DNA of 64,000 nucleotides, taken from contig NZ_CAOJCN010000002.1 of assembly GCF_948329515.1 (NCBI RefSeq), positions 59,730 to 123,729 of the forward strand, given 5' to 3'. The position numbers and the translations under genes are program-made. The DNA is from Cohnella rhizoplanae (lineage in GTDB: Bacteria > Bacillota > Bacilli > Paenibacillales > Paenibacillaceae). Of the stretch, positions 26,554 through 35,300 are shown in pieces (position 1 is the first letter of the stretch; every line of letters begins with the position of its first letter). The notes under the pieces are model-generated. The model searched no databases. It was not told the origin of the DNA and saw only the letters and a list, made by a program, of their open reading frames with translations.

Positions 26554-27944
26554 AGCTGATCTTATTGTCGGGAGGCTCGGGCAAGCGGTTGTGGCCGCTG
26601 TCCAACGAGACCCGGTCCAAGCAGTTCCTCAAGGTGCTAGGGCGCGAAGACGGCACGATGGAGTCGATGGTACAGCGCGTATGGCGCCAGCTCGCGGCGT
26701 CGGGCCTTGACCAGCACGCCTATATCGCGACCGGCAGCCGGCAGGCGGAGATGATCCGCTCGCAGCTCGGCGACGTGCCGATGGTGCTGGAGCCCGTGCG
26801 GCGCGATACGTTCCCGGCGATCGCGCTTGCCGCCGTCTACCTGTATGCGATCGAAGGCGTATCGCTGCAGGAGACGGTGGTCGTGCTGCCGGTCGATCCG
26901 TACGTCGAGGACCGTTTTTTCGATCGCGTGGCCGAACTGGACGGGGTGCTCCGGTCGTCCGGCGCGCCGCTCGCGCTGATGGGCGTGAAGCCGCTGCATC
27001 CGTCGGAGAAATACGGCTATATCGTGCCGGAGACAGCAAGCGCGGATGCGCCTGGGGAGGCTCGGGAAGAAGGAACGGCGTATCGTCTCGTCTCCAGGTT
27101 CACCGAGAAGCCGTCCGAAGAAGAGGCGAAGCGCCTGATCGCCGAAGGCGCCCTTTGGAATTGCGGCGTGTTCGCCTTCCGCCTCGGCATGCTGATCGAT
27201 CTGCTGATCGACAAGCAGCTGCCCATCAACTACGAGGAGCTGGCCCGGAACTACGAGCGCCTGCCCAAGATCAGCTTTGATTATGAGGTCGTCGAACAGG
27301 CGGACGCGATCGCGGTGTCGGAATACGACGGCTACTGGAAAGACCTCGGCACGTGGAACACCCTCACCGAGGAGATCAAGACGGGCGTGATCGGCAACGG
27401 GACCATGTGCGGGGAGTCGGGCGGCTCGCATATCGTCAACGAGCTCGGTCTGCCGATCGTCCTGCTCGGCCTGCCGAACGTCATCGTCTCCGCCGGCCCG
27501 GACGGGATATTGGTCGCGGACAAGCAGAAAAGTCCCAAGGTAAAAGAGCTGATCGGAAGCCGGGACGACGCGCCGATGTTCGAGGAACGCCTGTGGGGAT
27601 CCTACCGGGTGCTCGACTGCAACGTCTCGGATGACGAGACGCATACCAAGGTCGGCTTGATCCAGATGCATGCCGGCAAGCAGCTGCCGTATCACGCCCA
27701 TCGGCTTCGCAGCGAGACTTGGACCGTGTCCTCGGGCGAGGGAGAGCTGCTGCTGGACGGCGTCTGGCGGCGATTGCGGCCCGGCGATGCCGTCCACATC
27801 CCGGCTTTTGCGAAGCACGGCCTTCTCGCCGTGACGGACTTGACGTTGATCGAGGTGCAGATCGGGGCGGACCTGTCCGTCGAAGACTTCAGGGAGACGG
27901 CGTGGGACGGGAAGGATAGGGCGTCGATCGGCGGAGGGGAGTGA
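26550..27944 (+). CDS. manC: Mannose-1-phosphate guanylyltransferase (C-terminal cupin domain)
   Basis: Makes GDP-mannose. Residues 1 to about 340 are the nucleotidyltransferase: ILLSGGSGKRLWPLSNETRSKQ (signature), then FTEKPSEEEA and WNCGVFAFR. Residues about 365-464 form the cupin seen in bifunctional phosphomannose isomerase/GDP-mannose pyrophosphorylases, with KQLPYHAHRLRSETW as the metal-binding stretch. 464 residues matches the type II family. It places mannose in the polysaccharide. The mutase for mannose-1-phosphate is not in the window. Confidence 0.93.
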   Translation: MKLILLSGGSGKRLWPLSNETRSKQFLKVLGREDGTMESMVQRVWRQLAASGLDQHAYIATGSRQAEMIRSQLGDVPMVLEPVRRDTFPAIALAAVYLYAIEGVSLQETVVVLPVDPYVEDRFFDRVAELDGVLRSSGAPLALMGVKPLHPSEKYGYIVPETASADAPGEAREEGTAYRLVSRFTEKPSEEEAKRLIAEGALWNCGVFAFRLGMLIDLLIDKQLPINYEELARNYERLPKISFDYEVVEQADAIAVSEYDGYWKDLGTWNTLTEEIKTGVIGNGTMCGESGGSHIVNELGLPIVLLGLPNVIVSAGPDGILVADKQKSPKVKELIGSRDDAPMFEERLWGSYRVLDCNVSDDETHTKVGLIQMHAGKQLPYHAHRLRSETWTVSSGEGELLLDGVWRRLRPGDAVHIPAFAKHGLLAVTDLTLIEVQIGADLSVEDFRETAWDGKDRASIGGGE

Positions 27945-27950
27945 TACACG

Positions 27951-28151
27951 ATTGGCACGAACAAGCTCGTCAAATGGGGCCTTCATTACAAGGGCGGCAC
28001 GTATTGCCCGGTATATGGCAAGAAAAAAGCCCATGACATGCTGTACCGCCTGAGCTACTGCGTGAACGGGCTGTCCGTGGTGCCGATCGGCACCCGCCGC
28101 AGAGCGTCGGCAATGGCCCGGGAGAACGGCGGCGGAGGCCGGGAAGCATGA
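27951..28151 (+). CDS. Small basic protein with probable ATT start (66 aa)
   Basis: Between manC and the VanZ gene an uninterrupted frame begins at ATT 27951, ten bases behind GGAGGGGA. It encodes a basic 66-residue protein: TNKLVKWGLHYKGG, then TYCPVYGKKKAHDML, then a Gly/Arg-rich end. Its TGA overlaps the VanZ ATG as ATGA, the same junction used throughout the operon, so it is probably translated. It is in frame with manC, so leaky readthrough of the manC TGA is an alternative to ATT initiation. No family recognised. Confidence 0.55.
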   Translation: MGTNKLVKWGLHYKGGTYCPVYGKKKAHDMLYRLSYCVNGLSVVPIGTRRRASAMARENGGGGREA

Positions 28152-28678
28152 GCCGTAACCGTATCGCGACGCTCGCGCAGACGCTGCCGGCCGTCGCATG
28201 TCTCGCGCTGATTTTTTATTTCTCGTCCCAGACGTACGGAGAGCAGACGATCATTCCGCTGCTGCGGCGCCATATCTCCGAGTACCAATTGTCCGGGATG
28301 TTGCCCGACATCTCGTTCCGATACGGCCGCTCGTTGCTCTCCGCGAAGCAGGCGCCGTATCCATTCGTCGAATTCTTGTTCCGCAAGGGCGCGCATCTAT
28401 TCTGGTATACCTTGCTCTGCTCTTGTCTGTACCTGGCGCTGAAGGCGCTGCCGCGGCTCGCCGCAAGGCCCGTCGCCAGGCTATGGACGGCGGCGGGACT
28501 GCTGGCTGCGGCGGCCGCCGTCGACGAGTGGAACCAGGCGCGCGTCGGCGGGAGGACCGGCCAGCCGGTAGACGTCCTGCTGGACGCGGCCGGAGGACTG
28601 CTGCTGACCGCGATTTTCCTGGCTGCGGCCCGGGGCTTGAAGGCGGCCCGACGGCGTTTCGGCTCGGCATCGACTTGA
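28148..28678 (+). CDS. VanZ-family membrane protein
   Basis: 176 residues with four hydrophobic segments. The first (about 12-27, ALIFYFSSQTYGEQ) carries the F-S-S-Q motif of VanZ-like proteins, and a DEWNQARVGGRTGQPVDVLLDAAG segment in the second half is the other family hallmark. VanZ-like proteins often sit at the ends of Firmicute polysaccharide operons; their role is not established. Start overlaps the preceding small gene. Confidence 0.87.
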   Translation: MSRNRIATLAQTLPAVACLALIFYFSSQTYGEQTIIPLLRRHISEYQLSGMLPDISFRYGRSLLSAKQAPYPFVEFLFRKGAHLFWYTLLCSCLYLALKALPRLAARPVARLWTAAGLLAAAAAVDEWNQARVGGRTGQPVDVLLDAAGGLLLTAIFLAAARGLKAARRRFGSAST

Positions 28679-28729
28679 CGATTCATGCGGCTACCGCCGC
28701 AATCCATCTTCGTTTGGAGGCTTCAGCCC

Positions 28730-29209
28730 ATGTCATTCGAATTTACCGATATCGACAGATCGGCCGCCGCGCCGGCGGCGCAGGGCGTATCCGGCCGGGA
28801 GCAGCGCCGCCAGATTCGCCTGCGGCTGATAGGAAGCGCCGCCGCCAGCGTCCATATCGTGCGGATCGGCGCCATCCGGCCGCAGCTGCCGCCGGCCTCC
28901 GTCGAACTGGCCGATCTTAGCCCCGGCGGCTGCGCCTTCCGCACAAGCCTGCGGCTTCCTGTCCGCGACGACGCTTATTACCGGTTCGAGTGGCAGCTGG
29001 AGGGCATCTCGCTGAAGATGAGAGGACAGCTCCGCTGGTGCCGCGAAGAGGAGAACGGATACCGCTACGGCGTACAATTCGCTTCCGGCGCGGCGGAGAC
29101 GATCCTGCTCGTTCGCCTGCTCAATGCCCTGATTCTCAAGACCTGCCCGCGCCAGGAGCGTATTCACCGCATCTACCGCACGCAGCTGGACCAATTGCTG
29201 AGGCGGTAG
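28730..29209 (+). CDS. PilZ-domain protein, probable c-di-GMP receptor
   Basis: 159 residues. The c-di-GMP motifs of PilZ are present: REQRRQIR near residue 23 (R-x-x-x-R) and ELADLSPGGCAF near residue 65 (D-x-S-x-x-G). ATG 28730 lies nine bases after TTTGGAGG. As the last gene of the polysaccharide operon it could couple polymer synthesis to c-di-GMP, for instance by touching the Wzy or kinase step; that is inference. Confidence 0.85.
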   Translation: MSFEFTDIDRSAAAPAAQGVSGREQRRQIRLRLIGSAAASVHIVRIGAIRPQLPPASVELADLSPGGCAFRTSLRLPVRDDAYYRFEWQLEGISLKMRGQLRWCREEENGYRYGVQFASGAAETILLVRLLNALILKTCPRQERIHRIYRTQLDQLLRR

Positions 29210-29226
29210 TTTTTTTTGCCTATTAT

Positions 29227-29240
29227 AGAAAGCGCTACCA
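29227..29240. promoter_or_regulatory. Catabolite-responsive element (cre) candidate
   Basis: AGAAAGCGCTACCA matches the Bacillus cre consensus TGWAARCGYTWNCW at 13 of 14 positions. It lies about 40 bases upstream of the -35 box at 29280, a spot from which CcpA could act on the next transcription unit. Confidence 0.45.
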
Positions 29241-29279
29241 TTTCAGTGGAGAAGATCAAATTTTATTGCGGATTGTGTC

Positions 29280-29308
29280 TTGACAAGATACATGAGGGTA
29301 AGTAAGAT
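29280..29308 (+). promoter_or_regulatory. Promoter of the Cys-rich small gene
   Basis: TTGACA (29280-29285), a 17-base spacer and TAAGAT (29303-29308). A GATAC half-site begins two bases after the -35 box (29287), the same register as the palindrome inside the exopolysaccharide promoter at 8391, but its right arm is degenerate. Confidence 0.6.
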
Positions 29309-29318
29309 CAAGTAATAA

Positions 29319-29333
29319 GATACGATGTGTATC
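29319..29333. promoter_or_regulatory. GATAC-N5-GTATC palindrome after the 29280 promoter
   Basis: GATACGATGTGTATC, perfect arms, lies just downstream of the predicted start point, as the copy at 1224 does for the lasso promoter. Confidence 0.6.
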
Positions 29334-29394
29334 AATACCTGACAGAATGTGTAATGGTCAGACGATCCTGAGTCTAGAACGGAGGCGGCCCGCG

Positions 29395-29622
29395 ATGCAC
29401 CAAGGTCAATTTTACTGCGTGGCGTGCAACGAGCTGATCGGATTGAAAGAGGCGAGATTGCTGTTCAAGTCGGGTTATTACGCGGTCATTTATCCCTTGG
29501 GGTGCTGCAAGAGCTGCTGCGCCAGGCACGGCCTGAGCGAAGCGGGAAATTCGGCGGACTTGCTCCGCTTGCAGAAAAGCGAGGATTGGCATGCGCCGCC
29601 CACGGCCATGATCGCCATCTGA
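29395..29622 (+). CDS. Small Cys-rich, zinc-ribbon-like protein (75 aa)
   Basis: The frame starts at ATG 29395, nine bases after GGAGG. It holds a CVAC pair (residues 8-11) and a later CCKSCC cluster (residues 38-43), a spacing that could bind one zinc ion. There is no membrane segment. No family recognised. It shares the GATAC-N5-GTATC operator with the lasso and exopolysaccharide units, so it may be a small regulator or accessory factor of that regulon; this is inference. Confidence 0.65.
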   Translation: MHQGQFYCVACNELIGLKEARLLFKSGYYAVIYPLGCCKSCCARHGLSEAGNSADLLRLQKSEDWHAPPTAMIAI

Positions 29623-29663
29623 GGACGATCGTCCGGCCCGTCGGGCCGCACGGCCTCCCTCCC

Positions 29664-29692
29664 TTGACCCGTGCCCCTTGCGGCCCGATAAT
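29664..29692 (+). promoter_or_regulatory. Promoter of the P-loop kinase gene
   Basis: TTGACC (29664-29669), 17 bases and GATAAT (29687-29692). The predicted start near 29699 lies after the in-frame ATG at 29695, supporting ATG 29725 as the true start. Confidence 0.6.
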
Positions 29693-29724
29693 GAATGAAA
29701 AAGATCGGACGAGCGGGGGATACG

Positions 29725-30327
29725 ATGGCAAATCTCGTATTTGTGGTAGGCGGGGCGGGCGCGGGCAAAACGACGCTTGCCAAACGGGTCGCGGCTAGAC
29801 GCCATGCGGCCCTTTTCGACATGGACACGCTCCTCCGCCCGGCGGCCGAGGCGCTTATGGCCCAGGCCGGGCTCGATCCGGCCGACCGGGATTCGGAGGC
29901 GTACAAGCGCCTGTGCAGGGATTTGGGCTACAGAATCACGATGGACGCCGCGCTGGAGAACGTGGCGCTCGGCACGGACGCGATCGTCATCGGTCCCTTT
30001 TCGCGAGAATTGAACGATCCCGCATGGGTATCGGCGGAGCTGTCCCGCGCAGGACTCGATGCCGCATCCGTCACGGTGAAGGCGATATCCGTCTATCTTG
30101 CGGACGAGGCAGGCTACAAGGCGCGGATCGCCGGCAGGGGCGGCGGGCTCGACCGCTGGAAGCTGGAGCATTGGGAGCGCTTCAAGACGACCCTGGGACG
30201 CAGGGAAGTAACTTGGAGACTTTTGCCGAATGCCGTCTTATACTTCGACAATTCGACGGCGTCTCCCGATCGCGCGGCCGACGAGATCGAACTTTTTATC
30301 TATGGCAGCCTCCAAAACGCGGATTGA
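29725..30327 (+). CDS. P-loop ATPase/small-molecule kinase-like protein
   Basis: 200 residues starting MANLVFVVGGAGAGKTTLAKRVA, with a complete Walker A loop (GGAGAGKTT). FDMDTLLRP follows as in zeta-toxin and nucleoside kinase-like folds, and IVIGPFSREL and ARIAGRGGG lie further on. The domain order fits the AAA_33/zeta-type kinase group; the substrate is unknown. It begins six bases behind GCGGGGGA. It has its own promoter and stands alone between the Cys-rich gene and the ABC transporter. Confidence 0.75.
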   Translation: MANLVFVVGGAGAGKTTLAKRVAARRHAALFDMDTLLRPAAEALMAQAGLDPADRDSEAYKRLCRDLGYRITMDAALENVALGTDAIVIGPFSRELNDPAWVSAELSRAGLDAASVTVKAISVYLADEAGYKARIAGRGGGLDRWKLEHWERFKTTLGRREVTWRLLPNAVLYFDNSTASPDRAADEIELFIYGSLQNAD

Positions 30328-30386
30328 CCGTTTGCGACGGCCGTCCCCGGCATTCGCTCGGCGTCGCGCCCGGTTTTCAACCTTTT

Positions 30387-30416
30387 TTGGTCGGTACTGT
30401 CGATATTTGCTATAAT
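30387..30416 (+). promoter_or_regulatory. Promoter of the ABC-2 transporter
   Basis: TTGGTC (30387-30392), 18 bases and a perfect TATAAT (30411-30416), 38 bases before ATG 30454. Confidence 0.6.
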
Positions 30417-30453
30417 GGCGATGATTGACAAATATACATATGGAGGAGAATTT

Positions 30454-31377
30454 ATGTCCCAAGCGCCCGTCGTCAGCTTGCAGAACGTATCGAAGCGCAT
30501 CGGCGGCCGGACGATCATCGATCGTCTCACGCTCGAAGTGAATCCCGGAGAAGTGTTCGGATTCCTCGGCCCCAACGGTTCCGGCAAGACGACGACCATC
30601 CGCATGATGGTCGGCCTGATCACGATGTCGGGCGGCGATATCTCGATCGCCGGCCATAGCGTCAAGACATCCTTTCCCCAAGCGATCGCCCGGGTCGGCG
30701 CGATCGTCGAGAACCCGGAGATGTACAAATACCTGACGGGCTATCAGAATCTGATTCATTTCGGACGCATGAACCCGGGCATCACGAAGGCGCGCATCGA
30801 CGAGGTGGTCGCGCTCGTCGGCCTTCAGGACCGCATCCACGACAAAGTCAAAAAGTATTCGCTCGGCATGCGCCAGCGGCTCGGCGTCGCGCAGGCGATC
30901 CTGCACCGTCCCGCGCTGCTGATCCTGGACGAGCCGACGAACGGGCTGGACCCGGCGGGCATCCGCGAGCTGCGCGACTATCTGCGCAAGCTGTCCAGGG
31001 AGGAAGGCACCGCCGTGTTCGTGTCGAGCCATCTGCTCTCGGAGATGGAGCTCATGTGCGACCGCGTCGCCATCATCCAGAAGGGCGAGCTCATCGACAT
31101 CCGCTCGCTGCGCGCCGAGTCCGCGGGCGCCTCGATCGGGCTGGAGGAAGTCGTGTTCGAGGTCGACCGCGCGAGCGAAGCCGTGACCGTGCTGGAAGGC
31201 AGGGGTTCCGCGCGCTTCGTCGAAGGCGGCTTCAGCGTGACGGCCGACCGCGAGACGATCGCCGACATGAACGCCCGGCTGGTCGCGGCGGGGATCCGGG
31301 TCTACGGAATCCGCGTCAAGATCAAGTCGCTCGAGGATCAGTTCCTCGAGGTGACCGGGGGTGAGACCATTGGCTAG
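30454..31377 (+). CDS. ABC transporter ATP-binding protein
   Basis: 307 residues of ABC-2 (BcrA/NatA-like) ATPase. Walker A GPNGSGKTTT, signature YSLGMRQRLG and Walker B LLILDEPTNGLDP are intact, and the C-terminal extension (about 215-300) is the usual ABC-2 regulatory domain. ATG 30454 follows TGGAGGAGAATTT. It pairs with the permease that overlaps its end. The substrate is not evident; drug, peptide or lipid export are all possible. Confidence 0.92.
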   Translation: MSQAPVVSLQNVSKRIGGRTIIDRLTLEVNPGEVFGFLGPNGSGKTTTIRMMVGLITMSGGDISIAGHSVKTSFPQAIARVGAIVENPEMYKYLTGYQNLIHFGRMNPGITKARIDEVVALVGLQDRIHDKVKKYSLGMRQRLGVAQAILHRPALLILDEPTNGLDPAGIRELRDYLRKLSREEGTAVFVSSHLLSEMELMCDRVAIIQKGELIDIRSLRAESAGASIGLEEVVFEVDRASEAVTVLEGRGSARFVEGGFSVTADRETIADMNARLVAAGIRVYGIRVKIKSLEDQFLEVTGGETIG

Positions 31378-32176
31378 TTTTTGGAATCTCGTGCAGAACG
31401 AGAATATGAAGATTTACCGCCGGGTCAGCACGTGGATCATGCTGGGCATCACCGTCGTCATTCCGCTGCTGTTCACGCTCGCGTTCGTCCTGCTGGCCGA
31501 GGAAGAAAATGCGAACAATTGGGAAGCGATGATGCTGGAGTCGCAGATTCTGTTCCTCCTGATCACGATCTTCGCGGTCGTCAAGTCCTCGGAGACCGTC
31601 GCGGGCGAGTTCTCGCGGGGCACGATCAAGCTGCTGCTGATCCGTCCCTGGAGCCGCTCGGCGATTCTGCTGTCCAAGTTCATTTCCATCGTCCTCTTTG
31701 CGCTGCTGTTCACCGTCGTCAGCTTTGCCGTGACCTGGCTGGCCAATGTCGTCGCGTTCGGCTATACGTCCCATCCGGCCAACCTGATCTCCGAGCAGTC
31801 GCCTCTGGCGGGCAGCTCGCCGTGGGCGTACGCGCTGCGCTATTATCTGGATGAATTCATCGTCCTGATCGTCGTCGTGACCTTCGGATTCATGCTGTCC
31901 TCCGCGTTCCGCAGCAGCGGACTCGCGATCGGGCTGTCGCTGTTCCTGCTGTTCTCGGGCAGCATGATCTCGGGTCTGCTGTCGCTGACGGACAAGGAGT
32001 GGGTCAAGTTCGTGCTGTTCCCGCACCTGGGTCTCTCCACCTACGTGAACGGGGGGACGCCGGTACAGGACCACCCGACCACCTATGCGTTCTCGCTCGG
32101 CGTCCTCGCCGTCTACTTCGTAATTTTTAACGTCATCTCTTGGACAGTGTTCACCAAGCGCGACGTATCGGCCTGA
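31370..32176 (+). CDS. ABC-2 type permease
   Basis: About 268 residues with six hydrophobic segments. LVQNENMKIYRR at the start and VKSSETVAGEFSRGTIKLLLIRPWSR after the second segment are hallmarks of this permease family in Bacillales. TTG 31370 gives the family-like start and has GGGGTGAG upstream; GTG 31361 is the alternative. It overlaps the ATPase gene, so the two form one transporter. Confidence 0.88.
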   Translation: MASFWNLVQNENMKIYRRVSTWIMLGITVVIPLLFTLAFVLLAEEENANNWEAMMLESQILFLLITIFAVVKSSETVAGEFSRGTIKLLLIRPWSRSAILLSKFISIVLFALLFTVVSFAVTWLANVVAFGYTSHPANLISEQSPLAGSSPWAYALRYYLDEFIVLIVVVTFGFMLSSAFRSSGLAIGLSLFLLFSGSMISGLLSLTDKEWVKFVLFPHLGLSTYVNGGTPVQDHPTTYAFSLGVLAVYFVIFNVISWTVFTKRDVSA

Positions 32177-32196
32177 TACGCCGGACGGCTCGCAAG

Positions 32197-32234
32197 ACGC
32201 GGCTTCCGCTATTTTAGCGGGGGCCGCGTTTTTT
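32197..32234 (+). terminator. Intrinsic terminator after the ABC permease
   Basis: ACGCGGC...GCCGCGT stem with an inner CCGCT/AGCGG helix, followed by TTTTTT. Confidence 0.85.
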
Positions 32235-32340
32235 GTATGCGCGGGCACGATTTAACCTTCCGTTAACGCGATACGCATGTCTGCGATAATACTTCTCTAC
32301 TACGATGAAGTGTATCGTTAGACGAGGAGGGTGCGGTCTT

Positions 32341-35300
32341 ATGTTAAAAGGATGGCGTAAACAAACGGCGTTGGTCGCTGCGGCGGCGCTGCTGACGGGC
32401 ACGATCGGTTCGGCGGGCGGCGTGGCGACGGCTGCGGCAGCTGTGGCAGCAGGCACGCCTTGCGATGCTGCGGGGCATTACGATGTCGCGGTACCGCATA
32501 TCGTGATCAATCAGGTGTATGGCGCGGGCTTGGTTGCCGCGTCCGATGCCTGGGCTTCGCACGGCTTTATCGAATTGTACAACCCGACGCAAGCGGCCGT
32601 TGATCTAACCGGGTGGTCGATGCAATACGCGGACAGAGGCAGCAACGCCAAGACCGGTCCGACGCAGGCATGGGAGAAGCTCGATCTCGCCGGCTCGATT
32701 CCGGCAGGCGGATATTATGTCATCGCCGGCAAGGCGACTGGCGCCGCGACGCCCGCGGTCGATCTGACGGGCAGAGCCGACCTGACTTGGGACCGTTATA
32801 TCAATAACAAAGGGCTCAAGGTGGCCCTCGTCAACAACAAAACGCTGCTGACGGCCGTCAATCCGTTCGACATCGGCGCGACGCACGACAAGGCCGACGG
32901 CTATGTGGACATGGTCGGTTCCGGCAGCAACGACAGCGGCAGCGACATCGACGGTTACGAGACGGCCTATCCGAGCGGAGATACCCAGGGCACGTCCAAG
33001 AAAAAGGCGATCCGCCGCGTCGGCGGCGCCGATACGGACAACAATCAGACAGACTTCGTCCAAATCGACTACTCCTCGAGTTCGCTGGACCTGGCGGCGG
33101 TGGGACCCCATCTGAAGCCGATCGCGCAGCCGCTTGGATTGAAGACGAGCGTGCTGGCCGACGCCTACGCGGGCTCGCCTTACTCGGCGACGATCTCCGT
33201 GTACGGCGGTACTCCGCCCTATACTTACACGATCGAGGGAATGCCCGAGGGTCTGATGCTCGACGCGCCGAAGGGCAAGATTGTCGGTATCCCGAAGGCT
33301 GCCGGACAGTTCACGCTTCTGCTATCGGTGAAGGACGCGGTTTATCCGACGAGCAAGGCGGTAACTGCGAATGTTGCGCTGCGAATCAACGCGTCGACGA
33401 CGGGCGCGCCTTTTGAAAACGGCATTCAGGTCACGAAGCTCGGCGGGTTCGTCGCGGACAAGCCCAACGACGACGGCGGCGTCGCCGAGATCGTGAAGTA
33501 CAACAAGGACAACGGCAAGTTCTATCTAGTGGACGGCGCGGGCGATCCGCCATCGCTGAAGATCGTCGAGCTGGGCGACGGCGCCAATCCGAAGCAGACG
33601 GGCGAGGTTGAAGTGAAGGAGCTGGCCGAGACGGGCGGCTTCGTCTACGGCGATCTGACCAGCGTCGACATCAATACGGCCGCCAAGCGGATCGCGGTAT
33701 CGGTGCAGGAAGCCGACCCCATGAAGCCCGGCAAGATTCTGACGCTGGACTATGACGGCAAGCCGCTCGGCTCCTATGTTACCGGCGTGCAGCCGGACAT
33801 GATCAAGTCGACGAGCGACGGCAGGTACATCCTGACCGCCGACGAGGGCGAGCCTCGCACGACGGCAGGCGATCCGGAGGGCAGCATCACGATCGTCGAT
33901 ACGCAGACGGGCGCCGTATCGCATGTCAAGTTTGGCGACACGTCCGTTATCGCGGACGACGTGCATATCCGCGGCGCAGGCGACCCGGCGACGGGCCAGA
34001 TTACCGGCAGCGGCACGAAGGCGGACGCGATTCGCGACCTAGAGCCGGAGTACATCGCGCTTTCTTCCGACGAGGGCACGGCTTACGTGACGCTGCAGGA
34101 GAACAATGCCGTAGCCGCGATCGACGTCGACGCGGGGAAGGTGCTGTGGGTCAAAGGCTTGGGCTTGAAGGATCTCGCCAAGCCGGAGAACCGACTGGAC
34201 CTGGTGAAGGACGGCGTCATTCAGCTGGAAAACGCGCCGTTCAAGGGCGTGTACATGCCGGACGGTATCGCATCCTTCCAGGCGGGCGGCAAGACGTACC
34301 TGGTGACGGGGAACGAAGGCGATGCGACCGAGTGGGACGACCGCGTCACCGTGAGCACGGTCAAGTCGATGAGGGGCAGCCTCGATCCGGACTCGGCCGC
34401 GGCCAAGTTCCTCGGCGGCACGACGAGGTACGACGGCGTAGAAGTCATGAGCGACATGGGCCATGAGAGCCTGTATCTGTACGGCGGCCGCTCCTTCTCG
34501 ATCTGGGACGCGGAGACGATGAAGCAAGTATCCGACACGGGCAGCGACTTCGAGCGCATCACGGCGCAGCGCTTGCCCAACAACTTCAACGCCAGCAACA
34601 GCAGCAGCAAGACCGGCGTCGACGAGCGCAGCGGCAAAAAGGGACCCGAGCCCGAGGACGTGAAGACGGCGCTCGTCGGCACGAAAACGCTGGCCTTCGC
34701 CGGCCTCGAGCGCATCGGCGGCGTCATGACGTACGACGTGACCGATCCGTCCCATCCGTTATTCTTGAACTACGCGAATACGCGGGACTTCACGGCAGGC
34801 GCAGGCGTCAACACGGACAGCGCGCCTGAAGGTCTGGAATTCATCCCGGCGGCGGCGAACCTGACGGGGTACCCGCTGCTGCTGGTCGCCAACGAAGTAG
34901 GCGGCACGGTGTCCGTCCTGAAGTTGAACGTATCCAAAGTAACGCTCGACCGATCGGCGCTTTCTCTTGCCGCGGGAGGTTCTAGCGGAAGCCTGACAGC
35001 CACGGCGACCAAGGCCGACGGCTCGGCCGCGACGGTCGCCTGGACCAGCTCGAATCCGGCCGTCGCCGCGGTTGACGGTCAAGGGCGCGTGACGCCGCTG
35101 TCCGCCGGCACCGCGGTGATCGCGGCGGTCACGGCGGACGGCTACGCCAAGGCCGAAGCCGTGGCGACGGTAACTTCGTCCGGCGGTCCTTACGTTCCGC
35201 CTGCTTCGCCAAGCCCGACGCCTACGCCTTCGCCGGCCCCGTCCGGCCAGACCGAGACGTACGGCGACGTGACGGTTAACGTGAATGGCAGTGCCGCTGT

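Noticed and set aside
26637..28199. Antisense frame of about 520 codons across manC and the small gene
   Set aside because: Shadow of GC-rich coding DNA; no Shine-Dalgarno, no recognisable domain.
32304..32316. GATGAAGTGTATC before the SLH gene as a regulon operator
   Set aside because: Only the right half matches GATAC-N5-GTATC; the left arm and spacing do not.
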